Of a DNA stretch of 64,000 nt, positions 26,505 through 36,386 are shown one piece after another. Under the pieces are notes generated by a model. It was not told the origin of the DNA. It did no database searches and worked only from the letters and a program-made list of their open reading frames with translations. Source of the DNA: Gottfriedia acidiceleris (GTDB lineage: Bacteria; Bacillota; Bacilli; Bacillales; Bacillaceae_G); contig NZ_NESS01000009.1 in assembly GCF_002128425.1 (NCBI RefSeq), positions 88,117-152,116 on the forward strand, written 5' to 3'. Both the position numbers and the translations under genes were made by a program. How positions within the stretch are numbered: the stretch's first letter is position 1; the number at the start of each line of letters is the position of its first letter.

Positions 26505-27241
26505 TGTTAAAACTAGATAAAAATTCACCGTTACCGATTTATTTTCAAATACAAGAGATTTTAAAGCTTAAAATTAACTCAGGAGAATGGAAACCAGGTG
26601 AGCGTATTCCCTCTGAGCAAACATTGAGTGAGATGTTAAATGTAAGCAGGATGACAATTAGACAAGCATTAAACAATCTTGTTAAGGAATCATTAATAAG
26701 TCGGAAACGTGGAATTGGTACGTTTGTATCCGTAAAAGATGGGATTGAAGTTGAAGAATCACTAAAATCATTAAGGAGTTTTTCTGAAGATATTACATCT
26801 ATAGGATTGACTCCTACTAATAAACTTCTTGGATTTTCAACGATCGAAGCTGATGAATATTTAGCAGAAGTATTATCAATTGAAAGTGGATCTGAAATTT
26901 TTAAAATTGAAAGACTTCGTTTAGCAAATGATCATCCCATTGCAATCGAAACAACATATCTACCTAAAAACTTAGTAAATCGAATTGATGAAAAAGTATT
27001 GAATCATTCCTTATATGAATATTTTGAAGTTTCATTAGGTTATTCAATTAAAAAAGCTACAAAATGGATTAAAGCATCTTTAATGACAGAAAAAGACTCA
27101 TTAATTCTTGAAGTAGCGGAGAATTCTCCTGCATTAGAATTACATCAAGTAACGTTTATTAATGAGGGAATACCACTAGAATATGTAAGTTGTATTTACC
27201 GGGCTGATCGCTATCGTTTTACAATTGATATTGACCGTTAA
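26504..27241 (+). CDS. nagR: GntR/HutC-family regulator of amino-sugar use
   Basis: A 245-residue repressor of the YvoA type. It has a winged-helix domain at 1-75 (GERIPSEQTLSEMLNVSRMT and LISRKRGIGTFV) and a UTRA ligand domain from about 85 to the end. In B. subtilis the orthologue binds glucosamine- or N-acetylglucosamine-6-phosphate and releases dre sites. Its ATG overlaps the nagB stop by one base, so regulator level follows operon expression. A terminator follows shortly after. Confidence 0.9.
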   Translation: MLKLDKNSPLPIYFQIQEILKLKINSGEWKPGERIPSEQTLSEMLNVSRMTIRQALNNLVKESLISRKRGIGTFVSVKDGIEVEESLKSLRSFSEDITSIGLTPTNKLLGFSTIEADEYLAEVLSIESGSEIFKIERLRLANDHPIAIETTYLPKNLVNRIDEKVLNHSLYEYFEVSLGYSIKKATKWIKASLMTEKDSLILEVAENSPALELHQVTFINEGIPLEYVSCIYRADRYRFTIDIDR

Positions 27242-27295
27242 AAAGACTCTTTTTCGCGCTGTAAAAATGACTCCCATACATTATATTTCAATAGA

Positions 27296-27322
27296 AAAAG
27301 GGTGCTCCTAGTAGCACCCTTT
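27296..27322. terminator. Bidirectional terminator between nagR and a HAD gene
   Basis: AAAAAGGGTGCT pairs with AGCACCCTTTC across a six-base loop; it serves both converging genes. Confidence 0.85.
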
Positions 27323-27326
27323 CCTC

Positions 27327-28109
27327 TTACTTAATTTGTAAAACGATTTTAACTGCTTCGGCTACTGAAGGAACGATATACGAAGCATATTTTTTAACTT
27401 CATCGTCAGCATTTTCCATCGCAAAGCTATTAGGAGTTAGTTCAAACATTGAGATATCATTGTATGCATCACCGATACAAGCAATTTCATCGGGTTTTAT
27501 TCCTAATTTATCAATTAGTATTTGAATTGCTGAACCTTTACTTACGTTAACTGGAACGATATCTAAGCAATTTTTAGCAGAAATAAAAGATGTTACAAAT
27601 TCAGGTAGTTCTTCTTGTAATTCTTTTTGTAGTTCAAGTAAGTCCTCGTCTTCACCTAAAACTACATATTTTTTTGGTGTAATCGATTTACCTAAATCGG
27701 TTTTTAGCGTTTTTAGTTCAACTGCATTCATGCTAGAGTTCTTTTCAATTTCTTTTACTAAATCAGTTTTTTCTTCTATATAGTATGTTGAATTATCAGC
27801 TACATAGATTAAAAATTTATCGTGTGAAATCATTTCATAAACTTTATCGATTACACTTGGATGGAATGTTGCATCTAACAATGCTTCGCCATCATTTGAA
27901 TAAATATAAGTTCCATTCATACTAATACGGTGAAAATTACCTTCTAAGCTTTCCATAATTTTTACGATTTCATAATCTAAACGCCCGGAAGCAAAACATA
28001 ATAAAACACCACGATCTAAAAGGGTTTTTAAAGCTTCTACATCATGTTCAAATAGTTGACCTTGATGAAACATCGTCCCATCCAGGTCACTAACAAATAA
28101 CTTAATCAT
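27327..28109 (-). CDS. Cof-type HAD phosphatase
   Basis: A 260-residue IIB-type HAD phosphatase. Motif I LFVSDLDGTMF is at the N-terminus, motif II FASGR, motif III Lys in SKGSAIQ, and motif IV CIGDAYNDISMFE; an alpha/beta cap lies between II and III. Such enzymes dephosphorylate sugar phosphates or flavin intermediates with loose specificity. The ATG at 28109 is preferred over a GTG 12 bases earlier because AGGTG lies 9 bases upstream of it. A neighbouring role for sugar phosphates next to nag and pts genes is an inference only. Confidence 0.85.
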   Translation of the reverse strand: MIKLFVSDLDGTMFHQGQLFEHDVEALKTLLDRGVLLCFASGRLDYEIVKIMESLEGNFHRISMNGTYIYSNDGEALLDATFHPSVIDKVYEMISHDKFLIYVADNSTYYIEEKTDLVKEIEKNSSMNAVELKTLKTDLGKSITPKKYVVLGEDEDLLELQKELQEELPEFVTSFISAKNCLDIVPVNVSKGSAIQILIDKLGIKPDEIACIGDAYNDISMFELTPNSFAMENADDEVKKYASYIVPSVAEAVKIVLQIK

Positions 28110-28280
28110 TTTTCTTAACACCTACTCAATTTATATTTATACTTTTATATTTTATCCTACTATAATAGATTATGAAAAAAATATGATTAATTTATGAAAC
28201 TTAAACTGGGTTTTAACTTTTTCAGAAAAATTATGTTATGATATAAAAGCGATTTTTTAAACTTGGGGGTGATAAAAAAA

Positions 28281-29138
28281 ATGTCAGAGATGTCAGTATG
28301 TTACACAATCAAAAAAGTTCTTAATAATAATGTTTTAATAGCGAAAAATCCCGATCATACCGAAGTAGTTTTGCTAGGTAAAGGCATCGGTTTTAATAAA
28401 ACTAGAGGAGATTTAATTTCCGAAGGTGTAGTAGAAAAAATGTTTATCTTAAAAGATGAACAAAAACAAAAACAATATAAATCATTAATCAACTTTATGG
28501 ATGAAAAATTAATGGGTACGCTTCAGCAGGCGATTTATTTAATTTCTGAAAGAACGGGATGTACTTTAAATGAGCAAATTCATATTGGGTTAACAGACCA
28601 CTTAATATTTGCGATCAAACGTATTAGAGAAGGCTATAATGTTGATAATCCGTTCTTACAAGAAACGAAAGCAATGTATCCAGAGTATTTTAAAATTGCA
28701 CAAGAAGTTATTGATTTGATAAATAAAGAAATAGATATAAATTTACCGATCGAAGAAGTGGGGTTTGTAACTCTTCATATCGTTAGTAATTTATCGATGG
28801 AAGTTGTATCGGATGTAAATAAGTTCTCTCAAATCATTAAAGATTTAGTAATCTATATAGAAGAATATTTACAAATTGAAATTGATAAAGAAAGTATTCA
28901 TTATTCAAGATTAGTTCGTCATTTGCGATTTTTAATTGACCGTATATTTCATGGTAATTCATCTGAAGAGTCACCAGCTTTGGGCATAATCTTAAAAAAA
29001 GAATATCCAGTATGCTATGACTTAGCATGGAAAATTTTAAAGTCAATCCAAGCTTCATTAAATAAAAAAGCAAGCGAAGCCGAAGTAATATACTTAACCT
29101 TACACTTAGAACGGCTTGTTCAAAGTAAAATTAATTAA
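28281..29138 (+). CDS. glcT: Transcription antiterminator for ptsG
   Basis: A 285-residue BglG-family RNA-binding regulator. The N-terminal co-antiterminator domain reads TIKKVLNNNVLIAK...VVLLGKGIGF, nearly as in B. subtilis GlcT. Two PRD domains follow, with phosphorylatable His residues in LTDHLIFAIKR and FVTLHIVS (PRD1) and VRHLRFLIDR and YLTLHLERL (PRD2). Without glucose, the PtsG IIB domain phosphorylates PRD1 and inactivates it; with glucose it binds the RAT in the ptsG leader. The ATG at 28281 follows GGGGGTG. The gene lies directly upstream of the RAT-ptsG unit, as in B. subtilis. Confidence 0.93.
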   Translation: MSEMSVCYTIKKVLNNNVLIAKNPDHTEVVLLGKGIGFNKTRGDLISEGVVEKMFILKDEQKQKQYKSLINFMDEKLMGTLQQAIYLISERTGCTLNEQIHIGLTDHLIFAIKRIREGYNVDNPFLQETKAMYPEYFKIAQEVIDLINKEIDINLPIEEVGFVTLHIVSNLSMEVVSDVNKFSQIIKDLVIYIEEYLQIEIDKESIHYSRLVRHLRFLIDRIFHGNSSEESPALGIILKKEYPVCYDLAWKILKSIQASLNKKASEAEVIYLTLHLERLVQSKIN

Positions 29139-29287
29139 TAATTCAATTAACCTAATGGGAAATTTGGTTCTTTTAAGCATAGAAAATAAATATTTTAAAA
29201 AATAGGTAATTTGGCTTGAAATTTTTAAATTCTATAGATATAATGAAAGCGAAATCATAAAAAACATAATGAATATTGTACACATTA

Positions 29288-29402
29288 AACGTGTTACTGA
29301 TTCGATCAGGCATGAGTTGAAAAAATGTGAATTATTATACTTGGGTAGGGGAAACTATATCCAGGATTCAATAATCTCATTTTTTCTGCTCATGCCTTTT
29401 TT
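29288..29402 (+). promoter_or_regulatory. GlcT antiterminator (RAT) and overlapping terminator of ptsG
   Basis: The segment CGTGTTACTGATTCGATC at 29290-29307 is the RAT as in B. subtilis ptsG. The terminator stem overlaps it: GGCATGAG (29309-29316) pairs with CTCATGCC (29389-29396), then six T. The stem extends inwards by AAAAAATG/CATTTTTT and ATTAT/ATAAT, with a capping region of about 45 bases that includes GGGTAGGGGAAAC. When GlcT binds RAT the terminator cannot fold. Confidence 0.9.
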
Positions 29403-29425
29403 GTTTGGATAAAAGGAGGATTATA

Positions 29426-31477
29426 ATGTTTAAGAAAATCTTTGGAGTTTTACAAAAAGTTGGTAAAGCACTTATGCTTCCCGTTGCAATTTTACCAGCT
29501 GCTGGATTGTTACTTGCATTCGGTAATGCATTTCAAAATCCACAAACATTAAAGTACTTACCATTTCTTGACGCACACTGGTTCCAACTAGTTGCAAAAG
29601 TTATGGAACAATCTGGTGACATCATTTTCGGTAATCTGTCATTATTATTTGCAGTAGGTGTTGCCGTTGGTTTGGCAGGAGGAGAAGGTGTTGCAGGTTT
29701 AGCAGCAATCGTTGGATTCCTGATCATGAATAAAACAATGAGCGTGTTCAAGGATATTGGACATTTTGTCGTTTTAGATAAAGCTTTAAATATTGCTAAA
29801 TTTGATGATCCATCCTATGCGTTTGTATTAGGTATCCCTACACTTCAAACAGGTGTATTTGGCGGGATTATCGTTGGTTTAGTAGCTGCATGGGCTTATA
29901 ACAAATACTTTGAAATTGATTTACCTTCTTATTTAGGTTTCTTCGCAGGTAAACGATTTGTTCCAATTGCTACAGCAGCATTCTCAGTAGTACTTGGAAT
30001 ATTAATGTGTTTCATTTGGCCACCAATCCAACATGGCTTAAACGCATTCTCACATAATATGATCGATGCGAATTTAACGTTATCAGCATTCGTTTTTGGT
30101 GTTATTGAACGTTCATTAATCCCATTTGGTTTACATCATATTTTCTATGCTCCATTCTGGTTTGAGTTTGGTTCTTATACTGATAAAACAGGTATGGTTG
30201 TACACGGAGATCAAAAAATCTTCTTCGCTCAATTAAAAGACGGAGTAAAATTAACTGCTGGTACATTCATGGTAGGTAAATTCCCATTCATGATGTTTGG
30301 TCTACCTGCTGCTGCACTAGCTATGTATCATGAAGCTAAACCTGAAAACAAAAAAATCGCTGGTGGTATTTTAGCATCAGCAGCATTAACTTCTTTCTTA
30401 ACAGGTATTACAGAACCAATTGAGTTCTCATTCTTATTTGTTGCACCAGTATTATTTGGAATTCACGCAATCTTTGCTGGTTTATCATTTATGGTAATGC
30501 AATTATTAAATGTAAAAATTGGTATGACTTTCTCAGGTGGTCTAATCGACTTCTTATTATTCGGTGTTTTACCGAATAGAACTGGTTGGTGGTGGGTAAT
30601 CATCGTCGGTTTAGTATTAGCAGTCATTTACTACTTCGGTTTCCGATTTGCAATTAGAAAATGGGATTTAAAAACTCCAGGTCGTGAAGATACAATCGCT
30701 GAAGATACTACAAGTAATACGCCAGCTAATGAACTACCATATGAAATTTTACAAGCATTAGGTGGAAAAAGTAATATTTCTTCATTAGATGCATGTATCA
30801 CACGATTACGAGTACAAGTAAATTCAAAAGATGAAGTAAATAAGGATCGTTTAAAATCATTAGGTGCTGCTGGAGTTCTTGAAGTTGGAAATAATATTCA
30901 AGCCATTTTTGGACCTAAATCAGATACATTAAAATCACAAATTAAAGACATTATGACTGGAAAAACACCAGTTGTTAGTAAAGAAGCACATAAAGAAACA
31001 GCTTCAGCAGTAGATACTACTATTGAAGAAGCGATTATTAATCCAATTGAAGGGGAAATAATCCCAATTACAGAAGTACCAGATCAGGTATTTTCTGGAA
31101 AAATGATGGGTGATGGATTTGCGATTATTCCTTCAGAAGGTACAGTTGTATCTCCGGTAGATGGCGAAATCGTAAATGTATTCCCAACAAAACATGCGAT
31201 TGGTATTTTATCAAATGGTGGAAAAGAAATTTTAATCCATATTGGTATTGATACTGTAAAACTAAATGGTGAAGGCTTTGAAGTACTGGTATCACAAGGT
31301 GAGAAAGTAACAAAAGGTCAACAATTAGTTAAAATTGATTTACACTTTATTCGTGAAAATGCACCTTCTACAATTACACCGGTTGTATTTACAAACTTAG
31401 CTGAAGGACAACAAGTTGTAATTGAAAAACCAGGTAAGCAATCAAAAGGTGAAGTAGGCATCATTAAGATTAAATAA
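29426..31477 (+). CDS. ptsG: Glucose-specific PTS enzyme IICBA
   Basis: A 683-residue membrane transporter that takes up and phosphorylates glucose. Domain order is IIC (1-410, about 10 transmembrane segments, GITEPIEF at 327-334), IIB (435-515, phosphorylated Cys457 in [11 protein letters not shown]) and IIA (about 550-683, His605 in [10 protein letters not shown]). Length is close to B. subtilis PtsG (699). ATG 29426 is preceded by AAAGGAGG. Expression depends on GlcT through the leader RAT. Its neighbourhood with glcT, ptsH and ptsI is the B. subtilis arrangement. The IIA domain can also phosphorylate other transporters. Confidence 0.94.
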   Translation: MFKKIFGVLQKVGKALMLPVAILPAAGLLLAFGNAFQNPQTLKYLPFLDAHWFQLVAKVMEQSGDIIFGNLSLLFAVGVAVGLAGGEGVAGLAAIVGFLIMNKTMSVFKDIGHFVVLDKALNIAKFDDPSYAFVLGIPTLQTGVFGGIIVGLVAAWAYNKYFEIDLPSYLGFFAGKRFVPIATAAFSVVLGILMCFIWPPIQHGLNAFSHNMIDANLTLSAFVFGVIERSLIPFGLHHIFYAPFWFEFGSYTDKTGMVVHGDQKIFFAQLKDGVKLTAGTFMVGKFPFMMFGLPAAALAMYHEAKPENKKIAGGILASAALTSFLTGITEPIEFSFLFVAPVLFGIHAIFAGLSFMVMQLLNVKIGMTFSGGLIDFLLFGVLPNRTGWWWVIIVGLVLAVIYYFGFRFAIRKWDLKTPGREDTIAEDTTSNTPANELPYEILQALGGKSNISSLDACITRLRVQVNSKDEVNKDRLKSLGAAGVLEVGNNIQAIFGPKSDTLKSQIKDIMTGKTPVVSKEAHKETASAVDTTIEEAIINPIEGEIIPITEVPDQVFSGKMMGDGFAIIPSEGTVVSPVDGEIVNVFPTKHAIGILSNGGKEILIHIGIDTVKLNGEGFEVLVSQGEKVTKGQQLVKIDLHFIRENAPSTITPVVFTNLAEGQQVVIEKPGKQSKGEVGIIKIK

Positions 31478-31510
31478 ATCTAATTAAATAGACGAAAAAT
31501 GTTTGATTTT

Positions 31511-31550
31511 AAAAGGGGTAGTATAGTTGACACTATGCACCCCTTTTAAT
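31511..31550 (+). terminator. Terminator between ptsG and ptsH
   Basis: AAAAGGGGT-AGTATAG pairs with CACTATG-CACCCCTTTT. The T run is short, so partial read-through into ptsHI is likely. Confidence 0.75.
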
Positions 31551-31619
31551 AGAATATTTATAGTAGGCCAAACGTCTATACCAAAAATGTAGATTTAATC
31601 ACAAAGGAGATAAATTATT

Positions 31620-31883
31620 ATGGAAAAAACTTTTAAAGTAACAGCTGATTCTGGAATCCACGCTCGTCCAGCAACATTATTAGTAAATGTAGCAGGTAAA
31701 TTTAATTCTGATATCAATCTTGAGTATAATGGTAAAACAGTTAATTTAAAATCAATCATGGGTGTAATGTCTTTAGGTATTCAACAAGGAACTGAGATCA
31801 AAATTAGCGCTAACGGTGAAGATGCAGAACAAGCTATCGCTGCAATCGATGATACAATGAAAAAAGAAGGTTTAGGCGAATAA
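31620..31883 (+). CDS. ptsH: Phosphocarrier protein HPr
   Basis: An 87-residue PTS phosphocarrier. His14 in [13 protein letters not shown] is the catalytic site phosphorylated by enzyme I, and Ser45 in [13 protein letters not shown] is the site used by HPr kinase to form the CcpA co-repressor. Length is standard. AAAGGAGAT is upstream of the ATG. The stop codon overlaps the ptsI ATG (TAATG), so the pair is translationally coupled. It supplies phosphate to PtsG. Confidence 0.95.
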   Translation: MEKTFKVTADSGIHARPATLLVNVAGKFNSDINLEYNGKTVNLKSIMGVMSLGIQQGTEIKISANGEDAEQAIAAIDDTMKKEGLGE

Positions 31884-33592
31884 TGTCTTTACATATTAAA
31901 GGTATTGCCGCTTCTAGTGGAATTGCAATTGCAAAAGCATTTCGCTTAGAAAATCCTGAATTAAACATTGTTAAAAAACAAATTTCAGATATTGATGCTG
32001 AAATTGCTAAACTTGACAGTGCGATTCAAGTTTCTAACACTGAATTAGAAAAAATTCGTGATCACGCAAATGCTGAACTTGGAGAAGATAAAGCAGCAAT
32101 CTTTTCTGCGCACATCTTAGTTTTAAATGATCCAGAGCTAGTTAACCCAGTTAAAGATAAAATTAAGTCTGAAAGTGTCAACGCTGATTTTGCTATGAAT
32201 GAAGTTGCTTCAATGTTCGTTCAAATGTTTGAAAGTATGGATAATGAATATATGAAGGAACGTGCTGCAGATATCCGCGATGTTACGAAACGTGTAATGG
32301 CGCATCTTTTAGGCGTTACGATTTCTAACCCTGCTAATATTACTGAAGAAGTAATTATTATTGCAGAAGATTTAACACCATCTGATACAGCGCAATTAAA
32401 CCGTAAATATGCATTAGGTTTTACAACTGATATTGGTGGTCGTACATCTCACTCAGCTATTATGGCGCGTTCTCTTGAAATTCCTGCTGTTGTAGGGACA
32501 AAAGAAGTAACAAGTAAAATCGAAAATGGCGTAATGGTCATTGTTGATGGATTAGATGGTCATGTAATAGTAGATCCTTCGAACGAAGAATTAGAAGAGT
32601 ATAAAGCTAAAAAAGAAAAATTCGAGCTTCAAAAAGTTGAATGGGCTAAACTGAAAAATGAGCCAACTGTAACGAAAGATGGTCATCATGTTGAGTTAGT
32701 AGCTAACATTGGTACACCTAATGATGTAGAGGGTGTTATCAATAATGGTGGTGAAGGTGTTGGCCTTTACCGTACTGAGTTCCTATATATGGGACGCGAT
32801 AACTTCCCATCAGAAGAAGAGCAGTTTGAATCATACAAATCAGTTCTTGAAAGTATGGGTGATAAACCGGTAGTAGTAAGAACACTAGATATCGGTGGAG
32901 ATAAAGAATTATCTTATTTACACTTACCAAAAGAAATGAACCCATTCTTAGGTTACAGAGCGATTCGTTTATGTTTAGATCAGAAGGAAATATTCCGTAC
33001 ACAGTTACGTGCATTACTTCGTGCTAGTGTATATGGTAACTTAAAAATTATGTTCCCTATGATTGCAACTTTAGATGAGTTCAGAGCTGCAAAGGCTGTT
33101 TTATTAGAAGAAAAAGAACAGTTAGTAAAAGAAAATGTTCAAGTATCGGACAATATTGAAATTGGTATGATGGTAGAAATCCCTGCTTCTGCTGTTTTAG
33201 CAGATGTATTCGCTAAGGAAGTTGATTTCTTTAGTATCGGGACAAACGATTTAATCCAATACACAATGGCTGCAGACCGAATGAATGAACAAGTTTCTTA
33301 TTTATACCAACCTTATAATCCATCTATTTTAAGATTAGTTAAAATGGTTATCGACGCGGCAAACAAAGAAGGTAAATGGGCTGGAATGTGTGGAGAGATG
33401 GCTGGAGATGCATTAGCTATTCCATTACTTGTTGGATTAGGCTTACATGAATTCTCTATGAGTGCTACTTCAATCCTGCCTGCTCGTAGTCAAATGGCTA
33501 AACTTTCTAAAGCGGATATGGAGATTTTAGCTGAAAAAGCATTATCTATGTCTACAGCTGAAGAGGTTGTTAACTTAGTAAATAGCATCTAA
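31883..33592 (+). CDS. ptsI: PTS enzyme I
   Basis: A 569-residue phosphoenolpyruvate:protein phosphotransferase. The swivelling His190 lies in [15 protein letters not shown]; the PEP-binding barrel carries [20 protein letters not shown] and [11 protein letters not shown], with [16 protein letters not shown] and the late Cys in GMCGEMAGD. It passes phosphate from PEP to HPr. Length agrees with B. subtilis (570). It ends ptsHI with a terminator right after. Confidence 0.95.
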   Translation: MSLHIKGIAASSGIAIAKAFRLENPELNIVKKQISDIDAEIAKLDSAIQVSNTELEKIRDHANAELGEDKAAIFSAHILVLNDPELVNPVKDKIKSESVNADFAMNEVASMFVQMFESMDNEYMKERAADIRDVTKRVMAHLLGVTISNPANITEEVIIIAEDLTPSDTAQLNRKYALGFTTDIGGRTSHSAIMARSLEIPAVVGTKEVTSKIENGVMVIVDGLDGHVIVDPSNEELEEYKAKKEKFELQKVEWAKLKNEPTVTKDGHHVELVANIGTPNDVEGVINNGGEGVGLYRTEFLYMGRDNFPSEEEQFESYKSVLESMGDKPVVVRTLDIGGDKELSYLHLPKEMNPFLGYRAIRLCLDQKEIFRTQLRALLRASVYGNLKIMFPMIATLDEFRAAKAVLLEEKEQLVKENVQVSDNIEIGMMVEIPASAVLADVFAKEVDFFSIGTNDLIQYTMAADRMNEQVSYLYQPYNPSILRLVKMVIDAANKEGKWAGMCGEMAGDALAIPLLVGLGLHEFSMSATSILPARSQMAKLSKADMEILAEKALSMSTAEEVVNLVNSI

Positions 33593-33596
33593 TTTA

Positions 33597-33627
33597 AAAC
33601 AACAGGGAAACCTGTTGTTTTATTTTT
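33597..33627 (+). terminator. Terminator after ptsI
   Basis: AAAACAACAGG/CCTGTTGTTTT with a GAAA tetraloop and T-rich tail. Confidence 0.9.
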
Positions 33628-33769
33628 AAGATTATTGTATGTATAAAGACTAATGATAAACTGAATCGAAAAATTCCTACTGTTGACAAATTCGCTTCTT
33701 TAATTTAGTGTATGTTTAAATTATTAAACGAATAAGATTATTTTTGGATAATAAAAGTAGGTGGAAGAT

Positions 33770-34069
33770 TTGAGTAAAGAAGCAATAGAAGTATTTAGAG
33801 AATGTATTCCCTTGTTCCAAGCGTTAAGCGATCCTTACAGACAGGATATTATTTTAATGTTATCAGAAGGTGAAGCGCTAACTGTTAATGAAATTACGGA
33901 AAAAACTTCATTATCTAGACCGGCTATATCACATCATTTAAAAATACTGCGTGATAATCAATTAGTACAAATTGAGCAAAAAGGTACACATAGATATTAT
34001 TCATTAGCAATTGATTCTTCTCTAGAATTACTTAAGAAATTAATCAGTACTGTTGAGCAACATTGTTAA
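33770..34069 (+). CDS. ArsR-family winged-helix regulator
   Basis: A 99-residue DNA-binding protein from a TTG start (AGGTGG five bases upstream; a GTG three codons earlier is an alternative). The fold reads SDPYRQDIILMLSEGEAL, then LSRPAISHHLKILRDNQLV (recognition helix) and GTHRYYSLA (wing). The usual metal-binding cysteines of ArsR/SmtB are absent: the only cysteines are at the N- and C-terminal ends (ECIP and EQHC). The signal is therefore not an obvious metal. The divergent nitroreductase nearby (convergent in orientation) is not clearly linked. Confidence 0.82.
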   Translation: MSKEAIEVFRECIPLFQALSDPYRQDIILMLSEGEALTVNEITEKTSLSRPAISHHLKILRDNQLVQIEQKGTHRYYSLAIDSSLELLKKLISTVEQHC

Positions 34070-34085
34070 TGAATCGTAATGACAT

Positions 34086-34120
34086 AAAAGGGACTCCGAC
34101 TTTTGTCAGAATCCCTTTTA
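34086..34120. terminator. Bidirectional terminator
   Basis: AAAAGGGA-CTCCGAC pairs with GTCAGAA-TCCCTTTT between two converging genes. Confidence 0.75.
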
Positions 34121-34134
34121 CTTTTCATTTATGA

Positions 34135-34749
34135 TTAAATCCAAATAGACATTTCTTTTGCAGAAAAACGTGTTGTATGATGTCCAGGTACTTTTTCTTT
34201 ACCAATGGCAATCAACATTGTTGGAATATAGCGATCATCAGTTAAGAAAGTTTCTTTAAACGCTTGTTCGTTAAATCCTCCGATTGCACAAGTGTTCCAA
34301 CCTTTTGCAGAAGCAGCCATTATCAATTGCATACCAGCAAGAGAAGAATTCAAGATACCTTGTTCACGATTACGTTGCTCTGTTGCATAAGCATTTTCAA
34401 CGTTTGCTTTTAATTTGTCTTTTGCTTCTTGAGTCATAAAACCAGCTTCCACTGCAGGTCCGAAAACTAAGTCAACATTTTTTGCTGATTGTGTGTCGGC
34501 TAATACAGCAATTACACATGAAGCATCTTTAATTTGACCTTGGTTATATGCAACAGGTAATAATTTACCTTGCGCGTTTTCACCATGGAAAACAACGAAT
34601 TTCCAATGTTGTAAATTCCAAGCAGATGGTGCAGTCATTGCAGCATCAAGAAGTTCAGTAATTTCGCTGCTACTGATTTCAGTAGAAGAATCGAATACTC
34701 GAGTAGAGTTTCGTTCTTTAATCATTTCAAAAAATTGTTCATTTTTCAT
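34135..34749 (-). CDS. Nitroreductase-family flavoprotein
   Basis: A 204-residue FMN-binding oxidoreductase. The N-terminal RNSTRVFD motif and MTAPSAWNLQHWKFVVF bind FMN; SSLAGMQLIMAASAKGWNTC marks the dimer and cofactor pocket. It probably reduces nitro compounds or quinones with NAD(P)H, as YodC/MhqN-type enzymes do. It stands alone with its own sigma-A promoter. GGAGGTA precedes the ATG. A link to the MhqR-like repressor at 5.4 kb is a guess. Confidence 0.85.
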   Translation of the reverse strand: MKNEQFFEMIKERNSTRVFDSSTEISSSEITELLDAAMTAPSAWNLQHWKFVVFHGENAQGKLLPVAYNQGQIKDASCVIAVLADTQSAKNVDLVFGPAVEAGFMTQEAKDKLKANVENAYATEQRNREQGILNSSLAGMQLIMAASAKGWNTCAIGGFNEQAFKETFLTDDRYIPTMLIAIGKEKVPGHHTTRFSAKEMSIWI

Positions 34750-34803
34750 ATGAAAATACCTCCAAAAATTAGGTGCATTAGATACATTTTTATGTACTTT
34801 TTT

Positions 34804-34832
34804 AATATAGATAGTTCCATTATTAGAGTCAA
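34804..34832 (-). promoter_or_regulatory. Sigma-A promoter of the nitroreductase gene
   Basis: On the minus strand: -35 TTGACT, 17-base spacer, -10 TATATT, about 55 bases upstream of the ATG. Confidence 0.6.
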
Positions 34833-34972
34833 CAAATTAGTGTTGAAATAACCTAAATTTAATTTGAAATAAGGTTTAGTTTTGCTTATTTTTTTATAAT
34901 AATAGCTCAGGCTTTTTTATTAATATTTTTTATGTTAGTTTATTTATGGATATTAAAAGAGGAGTGTGTAAT

Positions 34973-35872
34973 ATGGAAGCAATTAATTTAAAGGATTTAC
35001 AAGTTGGATTTATCGGAATTGGCGTTATGGGTAAAAGTATGGCAAAGCATTTAATCAATGCAGGTGCAAAATTACATATTTATAACCGTACAAAAGAAAA
35101 AGCAAATGAATTAATTGATTTAGGTGCAACTTGGTATGATACACCTAAAGAATTAGCACCAAATTGTCAGGTTATTTGTACGATGGTTGGCTATCCAAGT
35201 GACTTAGAGGAAGTATATTTTGGCGATAATGGGATCATCCAATCGGCTTCAAAAGGGACAACATTTATCGATTTTACAACTTCGACACCAACTTTAGCTA
35301 AAAAAATTGATGAGCTAACAAAATCAGTAGGTATGTCATCATTAGATGCACCTGTGTCAGGTGGAGATTTAGGGGCAAGAGAAGCTAGATTAGCGATTAT
35401 GGTTGGTGGAGAAGAAGAAATTTTTCATAAAATGTCCGCATTATTTGATGTTTTAGGAAAAAATATTGCATATCATGGAAATGCTGGTAGTGGACAACAT
35501 GTAAAAATGTGTAATCAGATTGCAATAGCTTCAGGTATGTTAGGAGTTTGTGAGGCCCTTGCATATGCGAAAGCAGCGGGATTAGACGGTGAAAAAGTAT
35601 TAGGAAGTATTTCTACAGGTGCAGCAGGTAGTTGGTCATTATCTAATTTAGCACCTCGTGTTTTAAAAGGAGATTTCGAGCCGGGATTCTATATTAAACA
35701 TTTTATAAAAGATATGGGAATCGCAATTGAAGAAGCTGAAAAGATGGAATTAAATCTACCAGGACTTTTACTTGCAAAAAAATGCTACGATGAACTGTCT
35801 AAAAATGGTTTAGATGAAAAAGGAACGCAAGCACTTTATACTTTATACGATCCGTCTCACCACATTCAATAA
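34973..35872 (+). CDS. ykwC: NAD(P)-dependent beta-hydroxyacid dehydrogenase
   Basis: A 299-residue dehydrogenase of the 3-hydroxyisobutyrate group. The Rossmann motif GFIGIGVMGKSMAKH is at the start, ALDAPVSGGDLGA at about 125 gives the substrate-binding signature, and Lys in GSGQHVKMCNQIAIASG is catalytic. The sequence is very close in my memory to B. subtilis YkwC, including GAAGSWSLSNLAPR. ATG 34973 follows GAGGAG by 8 bases; a longer frame has no site. The RDD gene follows within 23 bases and is probably co-transcribed. The natural substrate is unknown. Confidence 0.88.
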   Translation: MEAINLKDLQVGFIGIGVMGKSMAKHLINAGAKLHIYNRTKEKANELIDLGATWYDTPKELAPNCQVICTMVGYPSDLEEVYFGDNGIIQSASKGTTFIDFTTSTPTLAKKIDELTKSVGMSSLDAPVSGGDLGAREARLAIMVGGEEEIFHKMSALFDVLGKNIAYHGNAGSGQHVKMCNQIAIASGMLGVCEALAYAKAAGLDGEKVLGSISTGAAGSWSLSNLAPRVLKGDFEPGFYIKHFIKDMGIAIEEAEKMELNLPGLLLAKKCYDELSKNGLDEKGTQALYTLYDPSHHIQ

Positions 35873-35894
35873 TTTAATGAATAGAGGTTAACAA

Positions 35895-36344
35895 GTGCAA
35901 AATTTTCAACTTGCAAAGTTTTATCAACGATTAAGTGCGTTTTTATTCGATACATTTATCGTATCAGTAGCTTATGGGATCATTATCGCTATTATTACGA
36001 TGAATCCTGAGAAGATATTAAGTCGTTTTAATTCTACATCAGGAAATTCAACGGTTGATTTAATCGTTATATCAATTATTATGATCATATTATTTGTAGT
36101 TGTTCCACAATTTAATAAAGGGATGACATTTGGTCAAAGATTTTTAGCTATTAAAATGATAAAAGATAACTATGAAGAAACGACAATGATACTATTTTTC
36201 ATCCGTTTTATCTTTATAGCAGGAATATCAGTTCTATTTTTAGGTGTACCATTAATAGTTAATGTCTATTTAATGTTATTTAGAAAAGACCATAAAACAA
36301 TTCAGGACTTGTTATTTAAAACAAGAGTAATACAAGCTAGATAA
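35895..36344 (+). CDS. RDD-family membrane protein
   Basis: A 149-residue protein with three to four transmembrane segments (about 13-35, 52-70, 92-118). The signature residues R..A..D occur at the N-terminus (YQRLSAFLFDTFIV). The function of the family is not settled; some members are cation transporters. A GTG start at 35895 follows GAGG. It is likely in an operon with ykwC. Confidence 0.78.
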   Translation: MQNFQLAKFYQRLSAFLFDTFIVSVAYGIIIAIITMNPEKILSRFNSTSGNSTVDLIVISIIMIILFVVVPQFNKGMTFGQRFLAIKMIKDNYEETTMILFFIRFIFIAGISVLFLGVPLIVNVYLMLFRKDHKTIQDLLFKTRVIQAR

Positions 36345-36346
36345 AA

Positions 36347-36386
36347 AAGCAGGGGAGGATTAAGAAATCCACCCCTGTTTTTTATT
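36347..36386. terminator. Terminator between the RDD gene and patA
   Basis: AGCAGGGG-AGGATT pairs with AATCC-ACCCCTG, flanked by A and T runs on either side, so it can serve both directions. Confidence 0.85.

Noticed and set aside
28217..28231. CTTTTTCAGAAAAAT as a CodY box before glcT
   Set aside because: Only 12 of 15 positions; below what I would accept in such AT-rich DNA.
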